DNA of 64,000 nucleotides from Candidatus Nanoarchaeia archaeon (lineage in GTDB: Archaea > Nanobdellota > Nanobdellia > Woesearchaeales > JACPBV01), in contig JANQNH010000021.1 of NCBI GenBank assembly GCA_028279655.1, positions 1-64,000 of the forward strand, written 5' to 3'. Of the stretch, positions 1 to 8,247 are shown in pieces. How positions within the stretch are numbered: the stretch's first letter is position 1; every line of letters starts with the position of its first letter. The translations under genes were made by a program, and so were the position numbers. Below the pieces are notes generated by a model. The model was not told the origin of the DNA and searched no databases. It was given only the letters and a program-made list of their open reading frames with translations.

Positions 1-203
1 CTGGAAATCTAACTCTGGTTTATCTGAATAATACTGAGAAATATTTCAATCATTCAACTGGACTTGAGGTCTGTAGCGGATATGATTGTGATGATGCTAC
101 TCTGAATGAAACTCTGAATACGTTCTACCACATATCACCACCACGTGGTTTGAAGGCTGGAACGTATAATACGACTATTACTATGACATTGGGTGAGAAA
201 TGA
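1..203 (+). CDS. 3' end of a secreted or surface protein (truncated by window edge)
   Basis: An open frame enters from the left edge (first full codon at base 3) and runs 66 codons to TGA at 201-203. The fragment is rich in Asn and Thr, has several N-glycosylation-like NxS/T sites and two close cysteines (CSGYDC), and ends without a membrane anchor. This looks like the last beta-sandwich of an exported protein. It lies just upstream of three further exported or anchored proteins on the same strand, so it probably belongs to a surface-protein cluster. The family cannot be named from the fragment. Confidence 0.6.
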   Translation, partial: GNLTLVYLNNTEKYFNHSTGLEVCSGYDCDDATLNETLNTFYHISPPRGLKAGTYNTTITMTLGEK

Positions 204-238
204 AAAGGTTAATAAATATGTATAATTTAAAATAAAAA

Positions 239-841
239 ATGAAGAAAATTATATTTTATGGTTTGGTGGCTTTGTTTGTTGTACAGTTTGTAAGTGCTGG
301 AGTTACTAATCCACAGCCTACGGAGCTAGAACTAATGAAAACAGAGAGCGGCAGATTTAAGTTTCAGATTCAGACCATAACAAATCCTTCCAGCATATTA
401 TGCACTTATTCTTTGGAAGGGGATTCTCCATTGATAGTTGAATTTGATGATGATGAGGTATTAGTTGAAGCGAATACAAAGAAATATGTTTATGGTACGG
501 TTACTGTTCCTGAGAATATTGAGCAGAAGATTTCATTTGATACACAAGGATATATGGTTTTTGAAGAAAATTTTTGTGTTTCATGTGGCAGTGCTGACGG
601 GATTGCAGGTGCCTCTGTCCAGATAAATACTTGTGATCTGCCTATTACGGTTCGAGTAGTTAGCCAAAGAACCCGAGATAATATGTATGTTCCACCAAAA
701 CCTTTGCCAGCACCTGAGCTCCCAGTACCTGGGATTATAATAGTAAGCTTAATTATTGTGGTAATAGCAATAATTGCTAGCTATGTTTATGTTTATAGAA
801 GACGGAAACCAAAGCCAACGCGCCGGAAGCGCCGGAAATGA
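239..841 (+). CDS. Membrane-anchored exported protein, C-terminal anchor
   Basis: 200 residues. A signal peptide (residues 1-20, ending near VSAG) is followed by an exported beta-rich domain with three cysteines in the middle (CVSCGS and a later C). A Pro-rich linker (PPKPLPAPELPVPG) leads to one membrane segment at about 167-188 and a strongly basic cytoplasmic tail (RRRKPKP...RRKRRK). The topology is outside-facing domain with C-terminal anchor, typical of archaeal surface proteins. The stop overlaps the next start (ATGA), so the genes are translationally coupled. I do not recognise the family. Confidence 0.75.
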   Translation: MKKIIFYGLVALFVVQFVSAGVTNPQPTELELMKTESGRFKFQIQTITNPSSILCTYSLEGDSPLIVEFDDDEVLVEANTKKYVYGTVTVPENIEQKISFDTQGYMVFEENFCVSCGSADGIAGASVQINTCDLPITVRVVSQRTRDNMYVPPKPLPAPELPVPGIIIVSLIIVVIAIIASYVYVYRRRKPKPTRRKRRK

Positions 842-1434
842 ACAAAATACATTTCTTAATCTATATTTTACTTATTTTAGTCATGGTACCCAGCTCTATG
901 TCTGCTGTAAAACAGGTCACTGGCTCTTTTATACTTCCTAACTCTGATCCGGAGATTGAGACTATATCCACATATCTATCTGATGACTATGATAATGCTG
1001 AAAACAATTTCGTTATGGGAGATGATCCAGTGATGAGGATTTTTGTAAAAATCCTGGTTAATGACCTAAATGGTTATGAAGAGGCACAAAGTGTTAGGTT
1101 TAAGGTTGTCAAAATGGAAGATAATAATGAGGAAGATTTTAGATTTAGAGAATATATGGGTGCTGAATTCAAGGAAGGCTCAGGTACAAGTGCAAGCTAT
1201 ACCTCTTATTTTGATATGATAAACAATGATGAGGATGGAGATTACAGAATAAAGGTACAGGTTAGTGATGGATTTGGTGTTGTTACTACCCATAAAGATT
1301 TTCGTTTTACCAAGGAATCGATAAATGATACTGCGGTAACTCCTACTGGATTTGTTGTTATTGATGCATTGAATTTTAGAGAAAATTCCTTTTTTAGGCT
1401 GATTAGCAGTTTTTTTGCTAATGTATTTGGTTGA
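838..1434 (+). CDS. Exported protein of unknown family
   Basis: 198 residues with an N-terminal signal peptide (about residues 1-23, ending SSMSA). It starts at an ATG overlapping the stop of the upstream gene by 4 bases. The mature part is acidic and reads like an immunoglobulin-like or cadherin-like beta domain, with a DYRIKVQVSDGFGVVTTHKDF stretch in its second half. No C-terminal anchor or cysteines are seen, so it may be held by partners encoded next to it. The function is unknown. Its place inside a coupled trio suggests a shared surface complex (inference). Confidence 0.7.
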   Translation: MNKIHFLIYILLILVMVPSSMSAVKQVTGSFILPNSDPEIETISTYLSDDYDNAENNFVMGDDPVMRIFVKILVNDLNGYEEAQSVRFKVVKMEDNNEEDFRFREYMGAEFKEGSGTSASYTSYFDMINNDEDGDYRIKVQVSDGFGVVTTHKDFRFTKESINDTAVTPTGFVVIDALNFRENSFFRLISSFFANVFG

Positions 1435-1442
1435 TTGAGAAG

Positions 1443-2768
1443 ATGAATGTGAAACTCTTAATTAAGATAGGTATGATTTTTCTATTACTTATTGTAGGAT
1501 CCATTTTTTATAATCTGAAGTCATTGGAGATTAAACCTACCTCTCATGTTGTTGTAGAGACGAGTGGATCATTTTTAATAGCAAACTATGCCCCAAGACA
1601 GATCTTGGATATCCCAGATCAAACATGGGACGAAAATACGCAATTGAATGATTCGTTTGATTTGGATTCCTACTTCTCAGACGATAATGGAGACATAATG
1701 AGTTATACTGTCAGTGGAAATACCAATATTGTTATTACTATAGATTCTGCTAATGTTGTTTCATTTGATCCTACAGATGATTGGAGTGGTGCTGAAAATG
1801 TTGTCTTTAAAGCATCGGATGGGGATAGTTCTACTGATAGTAATAGTGTAAAGTTGACTGTAGAAGAAGTGGAAGATGAGGATGAAGAGGAGGAACCAGA
1901 GAGCGGTGGTGCTGTTGGTGGCGGAGGAGGGGGGGGTAGTGGCGGAGGAGGGGCTGTAGCTGTCCCAATAAGTATGGAAGAAGGGGATATAAAACCATTT
2001 GATGTAGAGATTACAATGAGTGACTCCATACTTGAGGCTGGCCAGCACTTTGATTTCACATATTCTGTAGAGGCCATTACTGATATATCGGAAGATCTGG
2101 TTGTAGATTATTGGATAGAAAAGGATGGAAAAAAACTCATTTCAGGAAGAGATGTTGTCTATAAAGATTTTAAGAAAGAGGTAAGACAATCGGGTTTGCA
2201 GATCGGCAAAGAGATTATAGGAGATTATGACTTTTATATCAGATTCCGCCTTGGTGAATATAGTGCTACAGCCCATCAACCAATAAAGATCATGTATGTA
2301 TTACCACCGATCCCTGATATGGGATCAATAGAATTGATCAAAGACGATATGAATGTAATTTTCATGGTTGATATAGGCCATAATAAGGATAGGGCCTATC
2401 CTTTCAGCATAGATGAGAAACTGATTAAGGAAGGAGAAGTCGTCTGGAAGAAAACCAAGGAGGTTATGATTAAAGAACCAATAAAATTAAGGGAAGAGAT
2501 TACAGATCTAGATCCAGGAAAGTACATAATAAGGGTGGCAGTAAGCTATGGAAATGAGAGGGTTGAAATAGAGAAGCTATTCACCTTGGTAGGCAGTAAA
2601 TTTGAATACCTTGCCCCATTAGTGAAAAATAGGACATTGACAATCAGTCTGGCGGTTATGGCCCTAACATCTATCATTGTTCTAGTTAAAGTTTTAAGAA
2701 AATCAAAAAATAAAATACCCAAGAAGCGTGACTTACGTAAATCGTCAAAGAGGAAAGGAAGTAGTTAA
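1443..2768 (+). CDS. Surface protein with cadherin-like domain, Gly-rich hinge and C-terminal anchor
   Basis: 441 residues from the ATG at 1443. A TTG at 1431 would add four residues and overlap the previous stop. An N-terminal membrane segment is followed by a cadherin/dystroglycan-like repeat (about residues 50-140; IPDQTWDENTQL and YFSDDNGD calcium-site-like motifs). An acidic run and a long Gly hinge (runs of G7 and G4 around residue 165-175) come next, then a second beta-rich region, a membrane helix near 396-418 and a basic tail. The poly-Gly stretch separates two rigid domains. It is the last gene of the surface cluster; 125 bases separate it from rfcL. The exact role is unknown. Confidence 0.75.
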   Translation: MNVKLLIKIGMIFLLLIVGSIFYNLKSLEIKPTSHVVVETSGSFLIANYAPRQILDIPDQTWDENTQLNDSFDLDSYFSDDNGDIMSYTVSGNTNIVITIDSANVVSFDPTDDWSGAENVVFKASDGDSSTDSNSVKLTVEEVEDEDEEEEPESGGAVGGGGGGGSGGGGAVAVPISMEEGDIKPFDVEITMSDSILEAGQHFDFTYSVEAITDISEDLVVDYWIEKDGKKLISGRDVVYKDFKKEVRQSGLQIGKEIIGDYDFYIRFRLGEYSATAHQPIKIMYVLPPIPDMGSIELIKDDMNVIFMVDIGHNKDRAYPFSIDEKLIKEGEVVWKKTKEVMIKEPIKLREEITDLDPGKYIIRVAVSYGNERVEIEKLFTLVGSKFEYLAPLVKNRTLTISLAVMALTSIIVLVKVLRKSKNKIPKKRDLRKSSKRKGSS

Positions 2769-2893
2769 ATGAAGCAGGTATAAACAATTAATAAATGGTA
2801 TAAAGATATACTAGGATTCGTAAAATTCTTTGTTTAGTTTATTATTCATTGAAAATCAATACTTTAATAAATCTAAAAAGATACCCCTTTGCT

Positions 2894-4099
2894 ATGATTC
2901 CGTTTACAAAAAAATATTCTCCAAATACTCTTAAGGATATTAAAGGGCAGGATAATGCTATCAAGGAGTTTAAGGAGTGGGTTTCTTCTTTTAAGGAGCA
3001 GAAGAAAAAGGCTGTGTGGATCTATGGGCCTTCTGGGTGCGGGAAGACCTCATTGGTGTATGCTTTAGCTAATGAGCTTAACTATGAGCTTATCGAGGTT
3101 AATGCTTCTGATACCAGGAACAAGGACCAGATCGAGCAGAAACTGGGCGGGGCTGTTTTTCAACAGAGTTTATTCTCTAAGGGAAAGATCGTGCTTGTTG
3201 ATGAGATCGATGGGTTAGCCGGAAGGGAGGATAGAGGAGGGATGGCTGCCCTGATAAGGATAATTGAGAAGACCGGGTTTCCTGTTGTGCTTACTGCAAC
3301 AAATCCCTGGGATTATAAGTTTAATAAGCTTCGGCGTAAGTGTAATCTTATCGAGTTAGATGCATTGAACTATATGGATATTGGTGAAGTGCTGGTTGGA
3401 ATCTGTTCTAAGGAGAAGATAAAGTATGAGATTGATGTTTTGAAGTCATTGGCAAGGAGGGTAGGAGGAGATTGCAGGGCTGCTGTTAATGATCTGCAAA
3501 GTTTGACTGAGCTTACTAATGAGTTGAGCAAGGATAGTCTTGAGGAGCTGGAACAGAGGAGTAAAGAGGAAAGCATGCCTAATGCTCTACTAAAGGTGTT
3601 TAAGACCACGGATCCTAGAATAGCGATAGGTGCTTTTGATAATGTCAAGGAGGATATGGAACAAAGGGTGTTTTGGGTTGAGGAGAACCTACCTTATGAA
3701 TATGACAAGCCTGCTGATCTGGCCAGGGCTTATGACAAGCTGAGTAAAGCAGATGTTTTTAACAGGCGTATAAGAAGATGGCAGCATTGGAGATTTCTGG
3801 TATATATAAATGCCCTTATCACAGCTGGAGTTGCTACCTCCAAGGATGAGAAGTATAAAAAGTATGTTCAGTACAAGCCCACTGGAAGATTATTGAAATT
3901 GTGGTGGGCAAATCAGAAATCTATGAAGAAGAAAGCGATTGCTGTTAAGATCGCTGAGAAGACGCATAGTTCTGTTAGAGAAGTGGTTAAGGATATTGAA
4001 TACTTTAAGGTTATCTTTAAGAAGGACAAGGAGATGGCCAGAGAGATTTCTGAGTATCTAGATTTAGAGAAAGAAGAGATTGCTTGGTTGAGGAAATAG
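2894..4099 (+). CDS. rfcL: Replication factor C large subunit (clamp loader)
   Basis: 401 residues. With the small subunit it loads the PCNA sliding clamp onto primed DNA. The AAA+ core starts with the family's N-terminal pattern (KKYSPNTLKDIKGQDNAI), then Walker A GPSGCGKTS, Walker B VLVDEIDG, a sensor-1 region at VLTATNPW, and a C-terminal helical collar. The chosen start is the ATG at 2894, because the homologous N-terminus begins there; a TTG 45 bases upstream would add a non-conserved leader. No intein is present, although RFC genes are common intein hosts. The length is near the low end for archaeal RFC-L, which lacks a long charged tail here. Confidence 0.93.
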   Translation: MIPFTKKYSPNTLKDIKGQDNAIKEFKEWVSSFKEQKKKAVWIYGPSGCGKTSLVYALANELNYELIEVNASDTRNKDQIEQKLGGAVFQQSLFSKGKIVLVDEIDGLAGREDRGGMAALIRIIEKTGFPVVLTATNPWDYKFNKLRRKCNLIELDALNYMDIGEVLVGICSKEKIKYEIDVLKSLARRVGGDCRAAVNDLQSLTELTNELSKDSLEELEQRSKEESMPNALLKVFKTTDPRIAIGAFDNVKEDMEQRVFWVEENLPYEYDKPADLARAYDKLSKADVFNRRIRRWQHWRFLVYINALITAGVATSKDEKYKKYVQYKPTGRLLKLWWANQKSMKKKAIAVKIAEKTHSSVREVVKDIEYFKVIFKKDKEMAREISEYLDLEKEEIAWLRK

Positions 4100-4103
4100 G
4101 TTT

Positions 4104-4880
4104 TTATCTGTAGGCTGGGGTGTAGGCAGGTTGAGTTCCAGGCAACGAAGGATTGTAGGCTGGGTTGGTTTCTTTTTTATCCCCTATAAATTTTCTCTTT
4201 AATGTTTTTAACAGCCCTTCTTCTCCTGCAATCAATGAGAATAATACATCATTAAATGTTGCAAGAGCCACCCTAGAAGTTGGATTAGCGAGATAGTTCA
4301 TACTATAGAAATGTATTGGAGATAGCGTTAAGAATGCCTCAGCTACGCTTGATATGTATTTCTTCTTAAGATCTTCATTGTAGGCCTCTTTTAAGTAGCT
4401 AAAGATTTTTCCATTAAACAGACTTTTAACTAATCCCCAGCCACCATACTTCTGGGTTATATAGGTTGTCGCCCTATACCAACCTATCCAAGGAGCTGTC
4501 ATTAACGGATTAAATGCAAGGGTTTTCATAATCTTTCCTGCCAGACTTACTGGAGAGCCTATTATGAAATCAGGGATAGCATATGCCCAATATGCCAAAG
4601 CACCACCAAAATTCGCCACTGCCAATGTCCTTCTCATATCTTTCCATGTTGTTTTTTTCTTTTTCTTTCTGTTAGCCAAATATTTACCAAATCCCAAACC
4701 TATTGGAGCCAAAAGACTAGCTGGACCTCCAATTAGATATGCCAATCCCGCAAATGGAAGGTATTTTGTAGTATCCCATAATATATTCTTTAATTTCCAG
4801 TCACTTTCTTCAACTTTGTTTTCTAAATCTGACCCTCCCTTAGGAGATGCTAGTCTTTGTTCCAGATTGTCATCTGCCAT
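4104..4880 (-). CDS. Polytopic membrane protein, third gene of the RHH operon
   Basis: 258 residues from the ATG at 4880, which has a strong Shine-Dalgarno (AAGGAGGTG, 6 bases away). A GTG at 4889 lies inside that ribosome-binding site and is less likely. The short soluble N-terminus (MADDNLEQRL) is followed by several hydrophobic helices (about residues 38-62, 85-110, 125-145, 190-210) and ends in a Pro/Tyr-rich tail. The start lies inside the end of the upstream ribbon-helix-helix gene (11-base overlap), so expression is coupled to the two regulators. It is convergent with rfcL, 4 bases apart. The family is unknown; it resembles in style the anchored protein at 49416-50099. Confidence 0.75.
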   Translation of the reverse strand: MADDNLEQRLASPKGGSDLENKVEESDWKLKNILWDTTKYLPFAGLAYLIGGPASLLAPIGLGFGKYLANRKKKKKTTWKDMRRTLAVANFGGALAYWAYAIPDFIIGSPVSLAGKIMKTLAFNPLMTAPWIGWYRATTYITQKYGGWGLVKSLFNGKIFSYLKEAYNEDLKKKYISSVAEAFLTLSPIHFYSMNYLANPTSRVALATFNDVLFSLIAGEEGLLKTLKRKFIGDKKETNPAYNPSLPGTQPAYTPAYR

Positions 4881-5016
4881 CTTTAGCACCTCCTTTGAAG
4901 AAGTTTATAGAGAAATCTACTGCATGAGACCTGTTTCGGAATATGCCTGCATCTACTAAGTTGTCTATTTTTTGGAGGAGTTCTCTATCTATAGATATGC
5001 TTAGTTTTGTTTTCAA
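4870..5016 (-). CDS. Small ribbon-helix-helix protein 2
   Basis: 48 residues beginning MKTKLSISIDRELLQKIDN at a TTG codon. The beta-strand (KLSISID) followed by two helices and the turn GIFRNRSHAVDFSI matches the ribbon-helix-helix (CopG/Arc-like) fold of DNA-binding repressors and antitoxins. The frame starts 2 bases beyond the stop of the first RHH gene, which ends at 5018, and runs 11 bases into the membrane-protein gene. Three coupled genes follow one promoter. Start and family are supported by the strong similarity of its layout to the gene just upstream. Confidence 0.7.
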   Translation of the reverse strand: MKTKLSISIDRELLQKIDNLVDAGIFRNRSHAVDFSINFFKGGAKDGR

Positions 5017-5017
5017 C

Positions 5018-5152
5018 TTACCTTTTCTCTAGAAGGCTCTTTAGGAAGAATTCAACAGCCTGGCTCTTGTTTTTGTGCCTGTTAATAGTCATTGATTCCC
5101 TTATCTTGAAAAGGCTTTTCTCGTCAACTGTAACGCTGATTTTGCTCTTCAT
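5018..5152 (-). CDS. Small ribbon-helix-helix protein 1
   Basis: 44 residues, MKSKISVTVDEKSLFKIRES and onwards, with the RHH signature (strand KISVTVD, then helix, a turn with RHKNKSQAVEFF, then helix). The ATG at 5152 lies about 25 bases from the TATA-like box, so the transcript probably has almost no leader. A 7-bp inverted repeat lies between the TATA box and the start codon, where a dimeric RHH repressor would block transcription, so autoregulation is likely. It is not a toxin-antitoxin pair by sequence: the partner genes are another RHH and a membrane protein. Confidence 0.72.
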   Translation of the reverse strand: MKSKISVTVDEKSLFKIRESMTINRHKNKSQAVEFFLKSLLEKR

Positions 5153-5155
5153 AAA

Positions 5156-5174
5156 GGTAGTAGAACGTACTACC
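5156..5174 (-). promoter_or_regulatory. Candidate RHH operator
   Basis: A perfect inverted repeat GGTAGTA-GAACG-TACTACC sits between the TATA-like box and the first codon of the RHH operon. Its position and two-fold symmetry suit a ribbon-helix-helix repressor. A second, weaker palindrome (ATGTAA-6 nt-TTACAT, 5201-5218) lies just upstream of the TATA box. Confidence 0.5.
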
Positions 5175-5176
5175 CT

Positions 5177-5185
5177 TATTTAAAT
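5177..5185 (-). promoter_or_regulatory. TATA box of the RHH operon
   Basis: On the minus strand the sequence reads ATTTAAATA, about 25 bases upstream of the first codon at 5152. That spacing predicts a leaderless transcript, and transcription start would fall directly beyond the candidate operator. Confidence 0.5.
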
Positions 5186-5231
5186 CTATCTATTTTTACT
5201 ATGTAAAAGTAGTTACATTATTTGTTGGTTC

Positions 5232-5301
5232 AAAAAAATTTTGAGTCAGTCCCTACCTCAACCCTAAAGGGCGAGGATTGATCGGGATTGACTAAATTTT
5301 T
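5232..5301. repeat. Nested palindromic element, copy A
   Basis: The outer arms (AAAAATTTTGAGTCAGTCCC against GGGATTGACTAAATTTTT) pair over about 18 positions with one slip. Inside lies a smaller hairpin, CCTCAACCCTAAAGGGCGAGG. The inner ACCTC...CCTAAAGG...GAGG pattern recurs in copy B just downstream. It resembles the end hairpins of IS200/IS605-type (tnpB-associated) elements, but no transposase gene is nearby. It could instead be a bidirectional terminator. Confidence 0.45.
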
Positions 5302-5304
5302 AGG

Positions 5305-5374
5305 AAATTAGGAAGCCTAAATGAAGCCATTCACCTCCAATCCTAAAGGATGGAGATATCTGGCTTCCTAATTT
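5305..5374. repeat. Nested palindromic element, copy B
   Basis: The perfect 13-bp outer arms AAATTAGGAAGCC and GGCTTCCTAATTT enclose an inner hairpin CTCCAATCCTAAAGGATGGAG. The inner core is related to that of copy A 30 bases away, while the outer arms differ, as if a small palindrome had inserted into, or grown together with, different flanking palindromes. Confidence 0.5.
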
Positions 5375-5443
5375 ATATTGAAAGGCAGCCTATGGTTTAA
5401 TGGATTATAGAATTAGAATAAGGTAAAAAGAAAGAGAAAAGGG

Positions 5444-6250
5444 TTAAGAATAGTATCTCCAGGTTATCTCTGTGTCTTCTTTTGGTGATCCGTCCCAGTT
5501 ACCTCCAACCAAGGCTATGTCTTTCTCCCTTGTCTCAACACATAATGTTTGAGATGTCTTAAGGTTAACGTAGGCATTTGCATTGATTGATCTTTCCACG
5601 CAATCTGATCTTGTAGCTTCTTCTACTCCTTTGTCAATAGCCCATATACTTGACCCTGAGCTTTCAGCCCTTAAATAATCACGTCCTACAGCTGGAGAAT
5701 ATAGCTTCAATTTGAAGTCGTAATCATTGATGTCTATCTGAAAGAACTCTCCTTCATCAAAGTCGCTGTATCTCCAACCTGTTTTGTTCATTATTAGCGT
5801 TCCTTTTGTCATGGCATATTTTTCTTCTGACTCTTCTTCATCTGGCGCCTCTTTAATACACTCCCCATCCTTACAACCATAATCACATTTAACAACCTGG
5901 CTGAACATGCAGTTTGATGATTGGTAACCTACCCTGTCTTTATCCAAGCATTTGAAGCCAAGAGTGCATTCTTCTTTTTCTTCTGGTTCTTCTATAGGTT
6001 CATTTGGTTCTGTCACTGGTTCTGGTTCTTCGACAATTGGCTCCTCTTTAACGGTTTCTTCTGCTATTGGCTCTTCGACAATTGGCTCTTGAGGGGTTGG
6101 TTGTGTAGGTGTTGTCTCTGTTGATGTTTCTTCTGGTGCTTTTTCATTTGATTTTTGCATATATACAAAGAGAATGATTATTGCCACAACAGCAATTAAG
6201 ATGATGATTTTAGAATTATCTGACTTTTTTATACTCTTTTTATTTTTCAT
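5444..6250 (-). CDS. Membrane-anchored protein with acidic linker and Cys-rich knot
   Basis: 268 residues. A short basic N-terminus and one membrane segment (about residues 15-31) anchor it with the rest outside. A long Pro/Glu/Thr linker (about 33-90) follows, then a compact Cys-rich module with six cysteines (CTLGFKC, NCMF, KCDYGCKDGEC), and a C-terminal beta-rich domain of about 120 residues. The linker-plus-Cys layout recurs in other anchored proteins of this window. It has its own promoter region facing glyS. The function is unknown. Confidence 0.75.
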   Translation of the reverse strand: MKNKKSIKKSDNSKIIILIAVVAIIILFVYMQKSNEKAPEETSTETTPTQPTPQEPIVEEPIAEETVKEEPIVEEPEPVTEPNEPIEEPEEKEECTLGFKCLDKDRVGYQSSNCMFSQVVKCDYGCKDGECIKEAPDEEESEEKYAMTKGTLIMNKTGWRYSDFDEGEFFQIDINDYDFKLKLYSPAVGRDYLRAESSGSSIWAIDKGVEEATRSDCVERSINANAYVNLKTSQTLCVETREKDIALVGGNWDGSPKEDTEITWRYYS

Positions 6251-6334
6251 GAACCCACCTCTTTTTGTCTCTTAGGTAACTACCCTAGTATTTAAATGTT
6301 TGTGAACATGAAATGCAATCACCTAAGGTAAATA

Positions 6335-6342
6335 TTTATATA
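6335..6342 (+). promoter_or_regulatory. TATA box of glyS
   Basis: TTTATATA lies 22 bases upstream of the glyS ATG at 6365. With the usual archaeal spacing, transcription would begin at or next to the start codon, giving a leaderless message. Confidence 0.6.
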
Positions 6343-6364
6343 TGCCTTTGATTTCCGGTTTGTT

Positions 6365-7810
6365 ATGGCATTAACAATAGAGGATATTTCGGTTTTTTGC
6401 AAGAAGAAGGGATTTGTTTATCCTAATAGTGAGATCTATGGGGGTTTTGCTGGTTTTTTTGATTATGGGCCTTTGGGAGTAGAGATGAAGAATAATGTAA
6501 AGAAGGAGTTCTGGAGAAGATTTGTGACTCAGAGAGAGGATGTTGTTGGGATAGATGGCACAATAATCACCCACCCCAAGGTATGGAAGGCTTCGGGACA
6601 TGTTGATTCTTTTACTGACTATATCTATAGATGTAACAAGTGCAAAACAGTAATCAAGGGAGATGATGATAAGGGCATGAGGTGTCCTAAGTGTGATATA
6701 GACATGAATAATGAGGGCAAATTCAACCTGATGTTTGAATCAAATGTTGGGCCTGTAAAAGGAAATACCTCTTACCTTAGACCTGAGACTGCACAGGTGA
6801 TATTTACCAATTATAGGCTGGTGCAGGAAGGTGCCAGACAAAAACTGCCTTTTGGGATTGCCCAAACAGGAAAGGCGTTCAGGAATGAGATATCTCCAAG
6901 GGATTTTCTTTTTAGGAGTAGGGAGTTCGAGCAGTTTGAGATAGAGTTTTTTGTCCATCCTAAGAAATTTAATTCCTGTCCTTTTATCAAGGAAGTTGAG
7001 ACTATGAAGGTTAATATCATAAGTGCTGAGAACCAAGAGAAGGGGAAGGAACATATTGTTATGAGTATAAAGGATCTTTTTGAGAAGAAAGTATGCGGCC
7101 AGTGGCATGCCTATTGGCTTGCCCAATACTATAAGTTCTTCCTGGATATGGGAATTGACGGAGAGAACCTTAGACTAAGGGAGCATCTCAAGGATGAGCT
7201 TGCTCATTATGCATCTGCTTGTTTTGATATTGAATATAAATTTCCTTTTGGATGGAAGGAGATACATGGTAATGCAGATAGAGGGCAGTTTGATCTAAAA
7301 CAACATATGGAGTTTTCCGGTACAAATATGGAGTATTTTGATGAGGAGAGCAAAGAGAAGGTGATACCTTATGTTGCATCTGAGCCTTCTCAAGGTATCG
7401 ACAGGGCATTTCTAGCATTTATCTTTGATGCTTATAAGGATGATAAGAAAAGAGGGAATATTGTATTAAGGTTGGATAATAGACTAGCTCCTGTCAAGGT
7501 TGGGGTATTTCCTCTGGTGAATAAGCTAAACGATAAGGCTAAGGAGATATTTGATGTTTTGAAGAAGGAATTCAGCTGTACATATGACAAAGGAGGGAGT
7601 GTAGGTCGTCGCTATGCTAGGGCAGATGAGATCGGAGTACCTTATTGTGTTACTGTTGATTTTGACAGCCTGAAGGATGGGGCTTGTACTATAAGAGATA
7701 GAGATAGCACTAAACAGGTTAGGATCAAGATTGATGATCTGGCTAATGTTCTAAACGGATTATTGAATGGTAAGGTTAAGTTTGAAGATGTTTTGAAACT
7801 AAGCAAGTGA
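6365..7810 (+). CDS. glyS: Glycyl-tRNA synthetase, class II, eukaryote/archaeal type
   Basis: 481 residues. It charges tRNA-Gly. Visible features: the N-terminal GGFAGFFDYGPLG signature, a zinc-ribbon insertion (CNKCKTVIKG...CPKCDID), motif-2 region RPETAQ with FRNEISPRDFLFRSREFEQ, motif 3 EPSQGIDRAFLAF, and a C-terminal anticodon-binding domain (LAPVKVGVFPLV). Length and motif order are normal for the archaeal enzyme. It is followed 8 bases later by an OB-fold gene, so it probably leads a three-gene operon. Confidence 0.96.
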   Translation: MALTIEDISVFCKKKGFVYPNSEIYGGFAGFFDYGPLGVEMKNNVKKEFWRRFVTQREDVVGIDGTIITHPKVWKASGHVDSFTDYIYRCNKCKTVIKGDDDKGMRCPKCDIDMNNEGKFNLMFESNVGPVKGNTSYLRPETAQVIFTNYRLVQEGARQKLPFGIAQTGKAFRNEISPRDFLFRSREFEQFEIEFFVHPKKFNSCPFIKEVETMKVNIISAENQEKGKEHIVMSIKDLFEKKVCGQWHAYWLAQYYKFFLDMGIDGENLRLREHLKDELAHYASACFDIEYKFPFGWKEIHGNADRGQFDLKQHMEFSGTNMEYFDEESKEKVIPYVASEPSQGIDRAFLAFIFDAYKDDKKRGNIVLRLDNRLAPVKVGVFPLVNKLNDKAKEIFDVLKKEFSCTYDKGGSVGRRYARADEIGVPYCVTVDFDSLKDGACTIRDRDSTKQVRIKIDDLANVLNGLLNGKVKFEDVLKLSK

Positions 7811-7818
7811 GGTGAAAA

Positions 7819-8247
7819 ATGGCAATAAAAGATTTACAGGCAAGACAAGGTCAGGTTGATATAATTGTAGAGGTTACTGAAAAGGGAGACGTCCGTGAGT
7901 TCGAGAAATTCGGAAAGCAAGGAAGGGTGTGTAATGCAAAGATAAAGGATGCTACAGGTGAGATGACCCTCACCTTGTGGAATGAACAGATCGATACTGT
8001 TAAGGTTGGTCAGAAGGTCCATATCATCAATGGCTGGGTCTCAGAATGGCAGGGGGAGAAGCAGCTCAGCACTGGAAAGTTTGGGCAGCTAGAGGTTGTC
8101 GGTGAAGGTGATGAGAGTGTCGATGAGGCAGAAGAGGCTGAGGTTCTGAATAAGAAAGAGATGTCAACAGATGAAGGAGAGAACATTCTTACAAAGGATG
8201 AGCAGCTAGAGGAAGATATTGTTAAGGACGAAGAGGAGATAAAATAA
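7819..8247 (+). CDS. OB-fold single-stranded nucleic-acid binding protein (RPA/SOSS-B-like)
   Basis: 142 residues. One OB-fold occupies about residues 10-95 (VDIIVEVTEKGDVREFEK, VCNAKIKDATGEMTLTLWNE, VGQKVHIINGWVSEWQG), the pattern seen in archaeal RPA-like and SOSS-B-like single-stranded DNA-binding proteins. A strongly acidic tail of about 45 residues follows, as in many SSBs that recruit partners. A Shine-Dalgarno-like GAGGTG precedes the ATG. The stop overlaps the next start (TAATG). RNA binding is an alternative to DNA binding. Confidence 0.8.
   Translation: MAIKDLQARQGQVDIIVEVTEKGDVREFEKFGKQGRVCNAKIKDATGEMTLTLWNEQIDTVKVGQKVHIINGWVSEWQGEKQLSTGKFGQLEVVGEGDESVDEAEEAEVLNKKEMSTDEGENILTKDEQLEEDIVKDEEEIK

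Noticed and set aside
1703..2077. Minus-strand Pro/Ser-rich frames opposite the surface-protein gene
   Set aside because: They are the antisense of the Gly-rich hinge and acidic run and have no ribosome-binding site or independent support.
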